From: Toxotes chatareus
Lineage: Eukaryota; Chordata; Actinopteri; Toxotidae
Assembly (NCBI GenBank): GCA_016801885.1
Contig: CM028895.1
Location: 4,021,501 to 4,085,500 of the forward strand
Length of the DNA stretch: 64,000 bases
Direction of reading: 5' to 3'
In this document: positions 49,912 through 61,228 of the stretch, piece after piece
Position numbering within the stretch: position 1 is the first letter of the stretch
Layout: each line of letters starts with the position of its first letter
Program-made: the position numbers and the translations under genes
Notes under the pieces: generated by a model
What the model saw: only the letters and a program-made list of their open reading frames with translations
Database searches by the model: none
Told to the model about the DNA's origin: nothing

Positions 49912-52900
49912 CTACACATAGACCAGGTCTCGGCCCTGTGTCCCTGAGCAACCGGCTGCCTCCTGCACCGGGCCCTCTGAGTCCGCATCGTCCTCGTTGT
50001 AGCCCTCGTACTCGATGGGTTTGGGGCAGCTGTACGGGTGACCGTTGTCATCAAAGAAGCGTCGGAAGGTGAACTCGTAGAAGGCGTGCTCGGGGTGTTT
50101 TCCGTTGCGGAACCAGCCGTTGAGGGTGTCGTTGTGCTTGTCCTCGCCGTCACTGTCGCTGCTCCACAGCTTGTCCGGGTCCACGGGGTCGAAGTTGGAG
50201 GTGTCTGTGGAGTGCGCGATGGTGGGGATGTAGGGCGCCACCTGCTGTCTCAGGTCACTGGAGAAGTCGATGGTCTTGAAAAAAGGATGAGCTTTGATTT
50301 CGTCCGTGCCGTTCTTACCGAGGCGGTCCTCGGGGCCCCGGCACAGTTTAACTATGAGATCCGACGCCTCCGGGCTGAGCTTGGCTTGCGGGGGAATGTG
50401 CAGCGTGCTCTTCCAGTTTATCACCTGGTTTCAACAGAGGCAACATTTGAAAAAAAAAAAAAAAAAAACCACACAATGAACTCTGCGGATGCATGACATT
50501 TCACTGCAGGTGCCTCACATACCTTCAGCTGTGTCTCCAGGGGTGTGGTCGCTAAGAAGGGAGGCTGTCCAACAACCATTTCATACAAGATGACCCCAAC
50601 GCTCCACCAATCACAGAGCTGGGTGTATCCTGGACAAGATGAAAGACATTTTTACATCAATCATCCTGCAACTACATCCTGTAGCAGGAGGATCTGAAAG
50701 TCAGTGCTGTAACTGGTTAAGACGTCTCTTGACGCTTATTTTAGTCTTTATGTCTGTGCAGTTACAAAGGACACTGATATTTGCTATCAGATGTAGCTGA
50801 AATCATACACTGTCAAAAAGGAAATTAATCTGCAACTAATTTAACGTTCTTTTCTTATCAAAGCAAAGATGATTTCTTCTTTGCTAAGGTGAAAATTTCC
50901 TGTTTTTCTTTGTCACATTTGATAGAAAAGAGAATTTCTTTCGGTTTTGTGCTGCTGATTGGTCAAAACAAGCAATTATGACAAACCAAAAGTCCTACAT
51001 GAGTTTTGTTTGTTGTGACGTTTGTCTCTGTGTTTTCAAATATAATTTACAGAATAGAGAAAACACAGATCCTGTGAAGAGCGAACCAGATGCTGCCCTG
51101 TCTCTGGTCCACTGTACCTGTTCTGAGCAGCACTTCCGGTGCTATGTAGTTGGGCGTCCCGACCAGTGAATGAGCCAGACAGCGCTGGTGCTGCCGGGCC
51201 TTCCTCCTCTCCAGAGGCTTCAGACGGTCTGTGCAGCGGCAGTTAGCTGGGTCTTCCCATTCCTTACTGAAGTCCATGCTGTCCTGCCTCACATGGTCCC
51301 CTGGAGACAGATCAGGAAGTACAGCGCTCATTACTCTACACATTGTACTGCTCAACTGTGGTTTCTCTGATCCACAAAACTGATTAGCAATGAGTCTGAT
51401 AGTTGGTGGATAATTCGGTTACTCGTGTATGAGTATTGTGCGTGTTTTGTTAAGTCTTCCATGAAAATAAACTGAATATATTTTTGTTTTTTTAAAAACA
51501 GGATACCAACCACTCTGGTAATACTTGGAGTCGTGCGTCCAGCGGAAGCCAGTACAAAGGCCAAAATCGGTCAACTTTATGTGTCCGTCTCTGTCTATGA
51601 GGATGTTATCAGGCTTGATGTCCCGGTGGATGAAGCCCATCTTGTGGACGCTCTCCACAGCGCAGGTGAGCTCTGCGATGTAAAACTGAGCCAGCTCTTC
51701 TTTGAAGAGGCCAAGCCGGATGAGAAGGCTCATCATGTCCCCTCCGGGAATGTACTCCATGACGAAGTACAGGTTGTCCTTGTCTTGGAAAGAGTAGTAG
51801 AGACGCACCACCCACTCATTGTCGGCCTCAGCCAGGATATCCCTCTCTGCCTTGACGTGGGCCACCTGGTTCCTCAGCAGCACGTCCTTCTTACGGAGTG
51901 TCTTCATGGCGTACAGCGCTCCCGTGTCCTCTTTTCTGGCCAAACACACCTCACCAAAGGCGCCGATGCCGAGGGTCTTGATCCGTTTGAACATGGACTT
52001 GTCCATCTTTGCTCGCTTTAGCCGGATATAGTTGGACTCTTTCTGGCAGAGCATCATACGCATCTGCTCCTGAGCCTCTGAAGACAGACCCACCTGGGCA
52101 CAGGACAAAGACAAAAGTGATTTAAAACGTGATATAATCTCAAAATATATATTTAAAAAAACACAAACACATATACTCCTGGTTATATGGACACGAACTG
52201 GCATTAAGAGAATCAGTGAAGACAATCAATGCAAATAAAATCAGATGCAAAAATATATTTTCAATGTGTTATTATCATCTTTTTAGACCAAAACAACAGT
52301 GCACAAACAGCAACATTATGAGTGAGATGAATGTCATGGAGTGGCATGCATTCCCCTCAGCCACAGGGGCAACATGCATTCATCAGACGTAAGTGCATTT
52401 AAGATGCAAAGAGCAGACTCTTAACAACAGCTTACTTGTATAACTGACGTGTGTGGACAGCACAGATACCTTTACCTTTTTAGATCAGCTGTTAGTGACA
52501 GCGAGGAGAGAAAGAAAGAAGAACAGCTAAGAAAAAAAGAATAATATGATAAAGACATCTCAGAGAAAGATAAAACAGCTGTGACAAGATAGTAAAGGGA
52601 AGAAAAAGTTGGAAAACAGGAAAAAAAAAATCAAGAAGATTCATCTTTAACTGTGATCAATTTAGAAAATTCTTTCACCAATGTTGTCACTGGTTTCTCA
52701 CCCTTTGCATCTCACTTTCCAGCTGCTTCCTTCTTCTGATCCGCTGCTGATGGTTCTTTAGGATGTTCTCCACATGTTGCTCCATGAAGAACTTGAAGGC
52801 CTGCGGGGAGTACAGAGCGACTCTGCCAGACTCCCCCCTCCGCTCCTCGTCTTTCTTGTTACGACGGACAGGAACGGGCGATGTCGTGATCTGTTTCTTC

Positions 52901-55900
52901 TCCTTCTCTGTGGCGCTTTTGGGGTTTTCTACCGTTTTGTCTCTGGTGCTCTCGCCGCTGCCGCCCTCCTCCTCAGCGGGCTCGTCCCTGCCAGCACTGA
53001 GCTTATTGGGGCTTGGATCGTAAGCTGGGGGACAGGGTGCAGTCGCCTGCTGGAGGAGGTGCTTAGGGTACGGGGGAGGGGGACCCTGGTAACTGGGTAC
53101 CTCTGCTACGACAGGGATCTGAGGAACAGGAGCTGAGGGTTCTGGGTAGGCAGGTGCAGCTGGAGGGGGTGGAGCCTGCTGCATCCACGGAGGGTGTGTG
53201 GGCGCAACGGCAGTGTGTAACTCAGGTTTGTGAACACGCATGCTTTTCACTGGCTGCAGGATGGGAGCTTGCGTGATGGCGGTGACTGTGGTGGCTGATG
53301 GCTGGGAGCTGGCTGGGTGGGCCGCTCTGCCATTCAGCTGGTGGTTGTTGAAGGAGTTGGAGCGGACAGGCATGTTGTGCTGCCATGACGGGGACAGATC
53401 TTGGTTGCTGCTGTTGCCAGAGGAAGACTGTGGCTGATTAGGGGCAAGAGGCGGTTGAGACCAGGACTGAGGACCTATGTTGCACATGTCAAGGTTGTGA
53501 CTGTTTCGGTTGGGAACCATCAAGGACTGAGGGATGTTTCCACCGTTTACGTAAGAGGGAGAGGACGCCGGTCCTCCTGCCTGCATCTGCTGATCAGTGG
53601 GACTGTGCCGGCTGCTCTGGTTGACTGGGTATGGGGGAGGAGGCTGTCGGCTGCCCCCCGCCAGGTAGTCTGGCTGAGGGGAGCCATTCTGAGACCAGCT
53701 GGAGGGGAAGGTGAACTTATTCCCTCCAGAGCTTTGCATTATGATGGGCTGATGGCCCACAGACACTGGGCTGATCCCACGCTGATTCTGAGGCGCAGCA
53801 GCTGTGTACCCATCAGGCCAGGCTCCCTGGGGTACCGGAGAGATGCGGGGCACAAAGTAATCCATGTTACCAGAGTAGCGCTTGGTTGATGGGTTGTTGT
53901 CCCAGGACGTTGCAGGAGGCATGGCACCGCGGTTTGGAGGAGGTGTCACGCTGCGCACCTGAGGCGGCAGTGGAGGGTTGACTCTCTGGCTGTTAGCAGG
54001 GTGACCCTGTGGGAAGGCAGAAGGCGGTCCAGGGCTGTCAGAGCGGTGCATCATTCCATCTACCATGATGGGACCATGTCGAGGAGCCAAAGACTCCTTA
54101 GAGCCTTTCCAGCTCGGCCTCCTCAGCACAGCCTGTTGCATATGGGAAGCACCTACAATCAAAGCACAAGTAAATAAATAGGGTCCAAAATCTGAAAAGC
54201 TTTTCTGATGCTAAACGAATAAAAAATAAAATGAAGGCAAAGGTCAGACACTCTACTGACAGTCCCCTTAAATTAAACTTAATAGAGAAACATTTCCAGC
54301 AACATTCTTCAAGATGTTTGTCAGACAAACAAACTGTTTTAAAGTCTTATACTGTAAGATAAAGCTACACAGTGTTGTACTGAGAAGAAGCAAAATCTAT
54401 TTTATTTAGTTCTTATTTGAGAATCAGGAAACTTTAGTTTGATGAAAGGAAACACATCAATATTCACAGCACTGCAATCCCGAATCAGAAATAATAAAAT
54501 CCAACTGACACTAAAATAAACACATATGCACATATATAAACTAGTCTCTCACTCCAAAGCCACTTTGCCAGATTTTACTGAATTATCTTTTAAATTGGTC
54601 TGTTATGTGACGTGGCTTGTCATCGTGTACATTCAACTCTACTGTCGTTACCCTGTCTTTAGTTTTTGTGGGTTTTAATTGAGGTCCAGAACAGTTGTCA
54701 CAACACTCAGCCACACACACAAAATACTTGTTCACAGTACAGTATGTTGGCAACCATCACAGTGGTTACATACTACAAAGAATGCCCCTCCTTGAATGTA
54801 TTATTACCGACATTATGTGTGAAAAACATAAACCTAATTCTTCTTCCATTGAGTGATGTACTGACTCATACTCTTTTTCTCAGCACGTATTATCATTTCT
54901 TCAAGCTAATGTCCCAAATCCTGCAAACAATATCGAGGCTGAATGAACACGCCTGGATGGAAGATAAAAGGAGAACCAGCAGTTAATCCCAGTGGACTGT
55001 TTACGTACCTGGGGCTTTCAGGCCTGTAGTGTTGGGGTTGGCAACAGCCATCTGTTCCCTCATTGAGTCCTGGTAGGTCACCTTACCCATGTAGTCTATG
55101 GTCACCCCCATATTGCGACTGTTGCTTGGCTTAAGGGCAAAAAATAAATGAATGAATGAGTGAATGAATGAATAAATTAATAAAGGTATTGTTGAGGCTT
55201 GGTGTGCAACAAGATGAAAACAAGCTGTAATTAAATTTAATATAGGATTAATTATGTAGCAAGCAAGCTATTAGTTTTCTCTTGATCAACTAATGAATTA
55301 ATGAACTTAATAAAACAGTAGCTATCAACTGTATGTGTTTTTTAATTGTTTATGTGTTACAACTGATCATTACTGAACTGCATACATTTCATACCTGGAT
55401 TGCACGCACTGGATCCAAACAAGTGACGACTGCCAACTGAGAAACCACTTTTGTATTCTCAACTGTACAAGCTCGTCATTCTACTTTGCATACTTGTAAT
55501 TTTCCAAATTATTCTCCCCTAAACAAAGTGCACCAAGTGATTATTCTCTGTTATAGAGTTATGCATAGAATGACATTGGACCACAATCCTTCACAACAAC
55601 CTGTCCTGGTGACAAATAAAATACAAAAACACTAATCTCACCTCCTCGAACCCTGCAAACGGGGGTTCCAGTGACATGTGTTTGTTCACCTCGGGGCCTG
55701 AAGTGTTGGCCTCATTAGCAAAAGGCAACAGGGATTTCCGGATCTCCTGTAAGGCCTTATGATATGGGTGTTTGGGGTTGCTGCTGCGCCCTTGCTGCCT
55801 TGGATCCTCGGGAGGCATTTTTCCAGCTCCACCTATGTCCACTTTAGGTGGGTCAGAGGGTTTGGACAAGTTGCGCAGGCTGTTCCTTATTTCCTGAAGC

Positions 55901-55989
55901 ATTTGCTGGCTGTTGCCGCTGTAGTTACTGGCGGGGAACGTTTTGGGCCTCATCTGTCTGTATCCTTCGGGTTTCTCCCCTCTCTTCAT
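49912..55989 (-). CDS. lats1: Serine/threonine kinase LATS1 (Hippo pathway)
   Basis: Coding exons in transcript order: 55989-55642, 55129-55009, 54152-52702, 52093-51511, 51300-51118, 50629-50523, 50424-49912, giving 1101 residues (human 1130). The N-terminus MKRGEKPEGYRQMRPKTFPA and C-terminus DLVYV match LATS1. The long exon 3 carries two PPxY motifs (PPPPYPVN, PPPPYPKHLL) for YAP/TAZ WW domains. The MOB1-binding helix begins FFMEQHVENILK. The kinase domain has GIGAFGEV, catalytic Lys704, HRD (796-798), DFG (816-818), activation-loop AHSLVGTPNY (Ser879) and hydrophobic-motif FYEFTFRRFF (Thr1050). As family knowledge, MST1/2 and MOB1 activate it, and it phosphorylates and excludes YAP/TAZ from the nucleus. 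The UBA region across exons 1-2 is poorly conserved, and the exon 2 acceptor (ttaag) is uncertain. A possible 42-base in-frame exon lies at 55395-55436. nup43 lies upstream on the same strand, as in human 6q25. Confidence 0.95.
55151..55180. repeat. (TGAA)n tetranucleotide repeat upstream of lats1 exon 2
   Basis: Imperfect aatgaatgaatgagtgaatg-type repeat lying about 20-50 bases upstream of the lats1 exon 2 acceptor, in the branch-point region on the coding strand. Confidence 0.85.
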
Positions 55990-55999
55990 GTAAGAGCAT
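55925..55999 (-). other. Upstream open reading frame overlapping the lats1 start codon
   Basis: An ATG at 55999-55997 lies ten bases upstream of the lats1 ATG (55989) in a different frame. It opens a 24-codon frame that ends TAA at 55927-55925, inside lats1 coding sequence. Both ATGs have a poor context (T at -3). It follows a probable untranslated-exon acceptor (tttcttttcag, exon starting 56091). A four-codon frame (atgcagatgtga) also lies in this leader. Confidence 0.6.
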
Positions 56000-56091
56000 G
56001 TATGATGACAATGAAGGAGATGAAGAGGATGTCACTCAGTCCAGGGTTGCAGCGGAGGGTAGCAGGGGTCTGACTTCACATCTGCATGCCG

Positions 56092-57600
56092 CTGAAAAGA
56101 AATGTACAAAACAAATCTGTTACCATTCAGAGTACATGTCATGTTACCTAACAGGTTGGGCAAATGAGATGTAGAGAGTACTAATTAGCAGATGCTAACG
56201 GATAAACATCATAAATATAGAGATTATTGTTGGTCTAGCTGTGGTTTTGGGGAATTAAAACACATAAATACAGATACTTCATAAATCCCTCAAGAAAATT
56301 AAGCATCCAGTAGCTTATTCGGTGCAAAACAAACATCTGTAGTGACAACAATCAAGGCAATAAAAGACAATAACTAATAACAGAAAAAATACCACAATAC
56401 ACTATTAAAAGATAAGAAAAAATATAATATAAACATTTTGGCTGAAGATAAGTTGACTTTACTGTATTCACACTTCAATTTAAACTCTGTGTACAAACTT
56501 TAAGGTAGAGAAACCTGTCGGGAAAGTGACTGTTACACCTTCACAAAACAAGACCCCGTCCACTTGCTAGAGTCGTTAGCACTCTCCGCTAACAGAACGC
56601 TACTTCAACGCCAATCCTCCTGCGTCGAGGATGCTAACATTGAGCGCTAAAGCTGTTTTCCAAATTCGCTTAAACATCTCCAGCACACAGCGACCGAATG
56701 AGCTGTAAAGCGCAGTTATCTTAATCTCACTTTGCATAAAATCAAACGGCGCAGCTGTGCCTCCGCGGCCCTGTGAGTTAAAGGCGTCCATTTGCTGCTG
56801 CTAGGCTAATTCAACAACAGGTTGAGCGTTAGCCTGCTAGCTCGTTAGCCGTGTTTGACAACTGACCAGTGTCCGTAGCTGCCGCTTCCCTCGACACTTG
56901 TCCTATTTTGACGACAAACGACGTTTCCTCGACCTTTCTCGGCGACGAGGACGCGATTTTTGACTTAAAATACCCCTGTTATGCCGAGCTGGTTGGCTCC
57001 TAGTCGTGTTGAATTCCTGGGATGTCTGAATGACAAGTAAAACAGCTACAAGCTACACATAAAAACAACACGGCAGACTTCCGGTTATGTAGATTTCACA
57101 ATAAAATATCGATGAACGAAACCACTGTTATTAGAACTGCACTGAGCCTGTAAACAGTGGGGTGAAATTAAAAGTAGCGGCACCATAATGTAACACTGCA
57201 ATCCAAACGTATTTTAATTTTTAAAAAATCATGATAATATGAGACATTTAACGAAGCTGCAGCACACACACAAAAACGCCTTTACTAAAGATACCGCGTT
57301 AGAACTTTCTTTTAATTTTAAAAGAAAGACCGGAAACACCAGTGGGGGAATAATTAGGTGAAACTTTGGAAAACTTCACACAAATTCCCCGGATGCAACG
57401 TCTTCAGCCTTGACTCCACTCGTGCACCAAGCACCTGTAATCAGTGTGGACACTGGTCTGAACAGGTGAAGTAGATTTTAGGTAATCACAGCAGCAGGAT
57501 TACAATATTCACTTGTAATAGCATTAAAAACCAAACCAAGCATGATCAACCTTGAATTTCTGTATAAACAAAACGGTTGATGAAGTCATTAGATATCTGT
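56092..57600 (-). promoter_or_regulatory. lats1 upstream region: 5' UTR intron and promoter
   Basis: An AT-rich stretch (56100-56500) is probably a 5' UTR intron, because a good acceptor precedes 56091. CpG-containing sequence follows at about 56560-57010 (cctcgacctttctcggcgac and nearby), a likely promoter and first untranslated exon. No TATA box or donor was fixed. The remaining DNA up to the nup43 3' end shows nothing recognisable. Confidence 0.4.
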
Positions 57601-57610
57601 GTAAAGGCTT

Positions 57611-57616
57611 TTTATT
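57611..57616 (-). terminator. Polyadenylation signal of nup43
   Basis: The minus strand reads AATAAA here, inside aatgaataaaaagcc, and a further aaataaatg lies a few bases upstream on that strand. It is 280 bp downstream of the nup43 stop codon and well before the lats1 promoter. Confidence 0.55.
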
Positions 57617-57896
57617 CATTTATTTCAAACCTGTTTTACATGACATCCATACAAAAAGTACTGCTGAACTGGAATGATTTACAAAAATCCTTCACCCATG
57701 ATGATCCATCAATGCGACTGCAAAATGTATATGAAACATTTAACAGAAAAATACTCAAGTAAAGTCAAAATGTCACAAACACACTTTTGAACATACAGTA
57801 TTTGTGGCTCCCTCTATGATCAAAACAGACAACAAAACCTCTGTTTTGACTGAAATTGGCTGCAAACAAGCATCTTGTCCAGTGCACTAACAACTC

Positions 57897-60318
57897 TTAA
57901 ACTGGGACCTGTCTGTTGACAAAAATAGCCTCTCCGTCAGTCCCACAGACAAGACACTGTCCAAGTACATCCAAGCTGTTGACTGACAGCGTCTGGCTGG
58001 GCAGCATGTGACTCGTCTCTAGACGGCCTTTACTGGAGTCTCCGCTCAGCCATGCACTGATGAGGGACTGGTTCCCTCCGGCTGGAGCCATTGCACTGCG
58101 AGAGATCATGCTGCTGTTCCTACCACCTGAGAATACAATGGTAAAACACATTAACTTCTGTAAGGGGATGAGCCCACTGTAACATGCCTGCATCTCTTTC
58201 AAAATATGGCCCGATATCTCTCTAATACCTGGCCAGCACTTTCTTCCATGCTCACTAAAATAAAGAAGAGACGTAATATTTTGACTTGCCTTGCAGGAAG
58301 GAGGGCATGTCTGATTGTGAGGATGTCTCCCAGTGAAGCAGTGAGCCGTCCTCTGAGCATGTGAACAGATGGTCTGGATTGGTTGGGTGGAAGTGGACCT
58401 CCCACACTAGACAGAAAACCACAGGAAAAACTTTTATAAAACAAGCAAAGCAAAAGTTATTGCAAATAGTAAAATATAAACCTTTTCATACATAACCTCT
58501 TAAATATTAGCTTTTAAATTTAAATCTGATAAATGAAATCATCCACACATGATAAAAATCTTACTTTCAGCAGAGTGTGCCTCCATGAGTGAGAAGGGAG
58601 TGTTGCCTTGTCTCACATCCCAGACACAGAGCATGCCGTCCTGCCCTCCTGTGGCCACAATGTGCTGTTGGTTCGGATGTCTGTCCACACAGTGCAGAGG
58701 AACTCTATCCCCTGACCTAAGAAGAAAACAACTTGTCAGATTTGCCTTTAACCAAATCACCCTGATATAAAACACACAAAGGAAAGAGAAGAACAGAAAA
58801 AAATCAATGTTTGAAATGTCATTTTTAGCTCATAACTGAGGAGATCTTACAGAGAGAGAATCTGGGATGGTGAGTTGCCCTGTTGTCTAAAATCCCACAA
58901 CTTGAGTTGGCCGATAGAGTTCACAGTCAAAATCTCTGTTGTCCTCAGGTAAGTCACCGCATGAATCGTGCTGCTGTCTGCATTCTCTAGCAACAATTAA
59001 ACAGTCCAATAAAAACGCGTTAGTCACATTGTTCCAGTCATTCTGTTCACAGTTTAATGTGACGAGCTGGTCTGGCTGCATCAGCTTAATCTTAATCTCA
59101 CCTATGACTCGAATGACTCCTTCCTGGTCTGCTCTGAAGACAATGATCCTGCCATCTTCACCAACCGAAACAATCTCAGGACTGCTGCACACAACACCAG
59201 TACAGGGAGCGTTGTCACAAGGGTAACGATGTGCTCTCGCCCAGTGCTGAGAAACCGATAGTGTCTGCAGTCGAAAGAGAAGACGAAGCAAAGTAGATTA
59301 TTTATCAAACCACAAGTATGTTAGTCAGTTAAGCAGTTTGTCCAAAATTCTCTTCCTTGAAATACAACACATGTATGTAGCCATTTCCAGTTCTGCTGCT
59401 TTTTCAAAGTATCTTGTTAAACAAGGGTTTTAAAAGTCATAAATAAAAATACCTTGTGGACATGATGCAATTTGCAGTTATTTATATGCCTCCAGCATAG
59501 ACTGGATCTGAGTAAGCAAGCTGTATGTGAGCATTATGTATACCTGATTGTTTTGGTGGTGGCGGAAGATGGTGACTGCTCCAGTTGAAGATGCTGTGAC
59601 GATTCTGTCTTGGTCCAGAAACTGTAAAATGTTAAAGAACCGAAGTGAAATGAGCCCTGGTGCTGTGAGCACATAATACAATACACAATATATAATGCAT
59701 TGGGCTACTTACAATACATTAGGAGACTTACCTGAAGGTCTAGAACATCTCCATCATGTTTGTGTTCACATAATGGCTGTGGATCCCCTTCAAATCCATC
59801 GTCTATGCCAGAACTTCCATGATTCCCAATAGACCAGAGGGAAATCTTGTTGTTCTGCAATAGCCATAATAAATCCAACTTAGATGTAGTTGTCACATTG
59901 ACCAGATATCACTAAGTAATCATCAGTGATTCTTGTAGCAAATCTTTGTTTATGATAATAATTAATTATAGTTTAATGTTACAAGGATACCAGTAGGAAA
60001 CATGACATTTGTTCGTGCACTGTATGCATGCCGAAAAGACACTTCACGATTTATAACAAGTTTTAGATCGCCATCAGACAGTTACAAAATGAGTGAGCCC
60101 GCTAATTCACTAAATAAAACACATTTATGGAATTTTTCTAAGTAGTCTGGCGTCACGTCCACTCAATCTTTATAAATAATAACTGTTCACTTGACAACCT
60201 CGTTGTCCCACGAGCCAGTTGCAAAGACCTCTGGCTGCTGCAAAGTCGAATACGATACTGGTTTCCATCGCGTTTTGCTGATTTTCTGGGACACATATTT
60301 AGCATTAATACTCTCCAT
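57897..60318 (-). CDS. nup43: Nucleoporin NUP43 (WD-repeat protein of the Y complex)
   Basis: Coding exons in transcript order: 60318-60199, 59854-59732, 59621-59544, 59264-59102, 58986-58851, 58716-58565, 58406-58290, 58126-57897, giving 372 residues (human 380). The N-terminus MESINAKYVSQKISKTRW and the blocks ATGSWDNE, ISLWSIG, CTGVVCSSPEIVSVGEDGRI, GDRVPLHCVDRHPNQQH, SVNSLDVLGQCLVCGTDGEA match vertebrate NUP43. They fall into a WD40 propeller with GH/WD-type repeats such as DGMLCVWDVRQG and FTCSEDGSLLHW. NUP43 is part of the Nup107-160 scaffold of the nuclear pore and also acts at kinetochores (family knowledge). Intron 7 uses a GC donor (AAG|GCAAGT) with a normal AG acceptor; the others are GT-AG. 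It is head-to-head with pcmt1 and upstream of lats1, as in human. Confidence 0.95.
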
Positions 60319-61228
60319 TGAGAACAGAGACAGCTTCCCACACTTTAGACCAAAAACACGTTAGCTAGTACTAGCTTAGCATTCCGAACTGTACGCGCCT
60401 GCTACTACGTACGTAACTACGGTGCCGCAGTTGGGTCAAACAACCAAATCAGCCGACAGTCAGCCTCGAATTTTCTGGCAGTTGGTAAAGCACAACATGG
60501 TGCATTATTATTATTAATATTAATGCACCATTAAGTATGTTATATATTATTTGTATATATTATTTATATATCACACATATATATTTATGTATTATTGTCA
60601 TTTTTGCATAGACTCAATGAGCACAGAACGAAACTAAAGGAATTTCAGTAATGCGTCACACAATTATACATTCTCACTATACATGCCTGAGTAGGATAAC
60701 CACAGAAGTAGAAATACAACGGTACTCCTCAGTCTTGTCCTCTGTCCAGTCATCCTGCATTTGGTGGAGTCAACACAGACATCTGATCATAAACTTTCCA
60801 CCTCAGTGAGGACCATAATACATTCATGGGGCTGAGGAATGGAGAGTGAGGTGAGATAAGAGGTGACACCATCACCTGGTAAAAGATTGTAAGGTTGGAA
60901 GACAAATGTTGGATGTGAGACTGGGTGTTATATTAACTCGTATGTTGAGCTGCGCAGTTTCGAGAAGTGCGTTTTGAAAAAGTGAACTCAGTATTGAAAA
61001 ACGTGGGTTACCACTAAAAAACAGTAAGTGTCTCACTCCACCTAGCGGCCACCGTCTATGTGATTGCGGCAAATCTGATTATGCACTGTGTGAGGAATGT
61101 GGCTTTTTCCTTTGCAAATAACACTGGCCGGGGCACTTATCTAAATAGATTTACTATTCTGTAAAATGCCCTTGCTGTGCGTCAGCGTGTGTGCCATAAA
61201 AGCCGGGCTGCAGTGAAAAAGTCTCTGG
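60319..61228. promoter_or_regulatory. Bidirectional nup43/pcmt1 intergenic region
   Basis: These 910 bp separate the two divergent start codons and must contain both promoters. A CpG-containing segment lies next to nup43 (60350-60480) and another starts just before pcmt1 (61180 onward). The middle (60490-60610) is very AT-rich (tatatattatttgtatat). An ATAAA at 61196-61200 is too close to the pcmt1 ATG to serve as its TATA box. Confidence 0.5.

Noticed and set aside
51352..51510. Alternative C-terminal frame continuing lats1 exon 4
   Set aside because: The continuation reads into the intron after the donor gttggt. The next exon (51300-51118) restores the conserved activation segment in phase.
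52763..53889. Plus-strand frames opposite lats1 exon 3
   Set aside because: Antisense shadows of the Pro/Gln-rich lats1 exon, with no independent signals.
61196..61200. TATA-like ATAAA before pcmt1
   Set aside because: It would put the transcription start within a few bases of the ATG at 61229, leaving no leader. It would suit only the internal ATG at 61355, and the flanks are not a TATA consensus.
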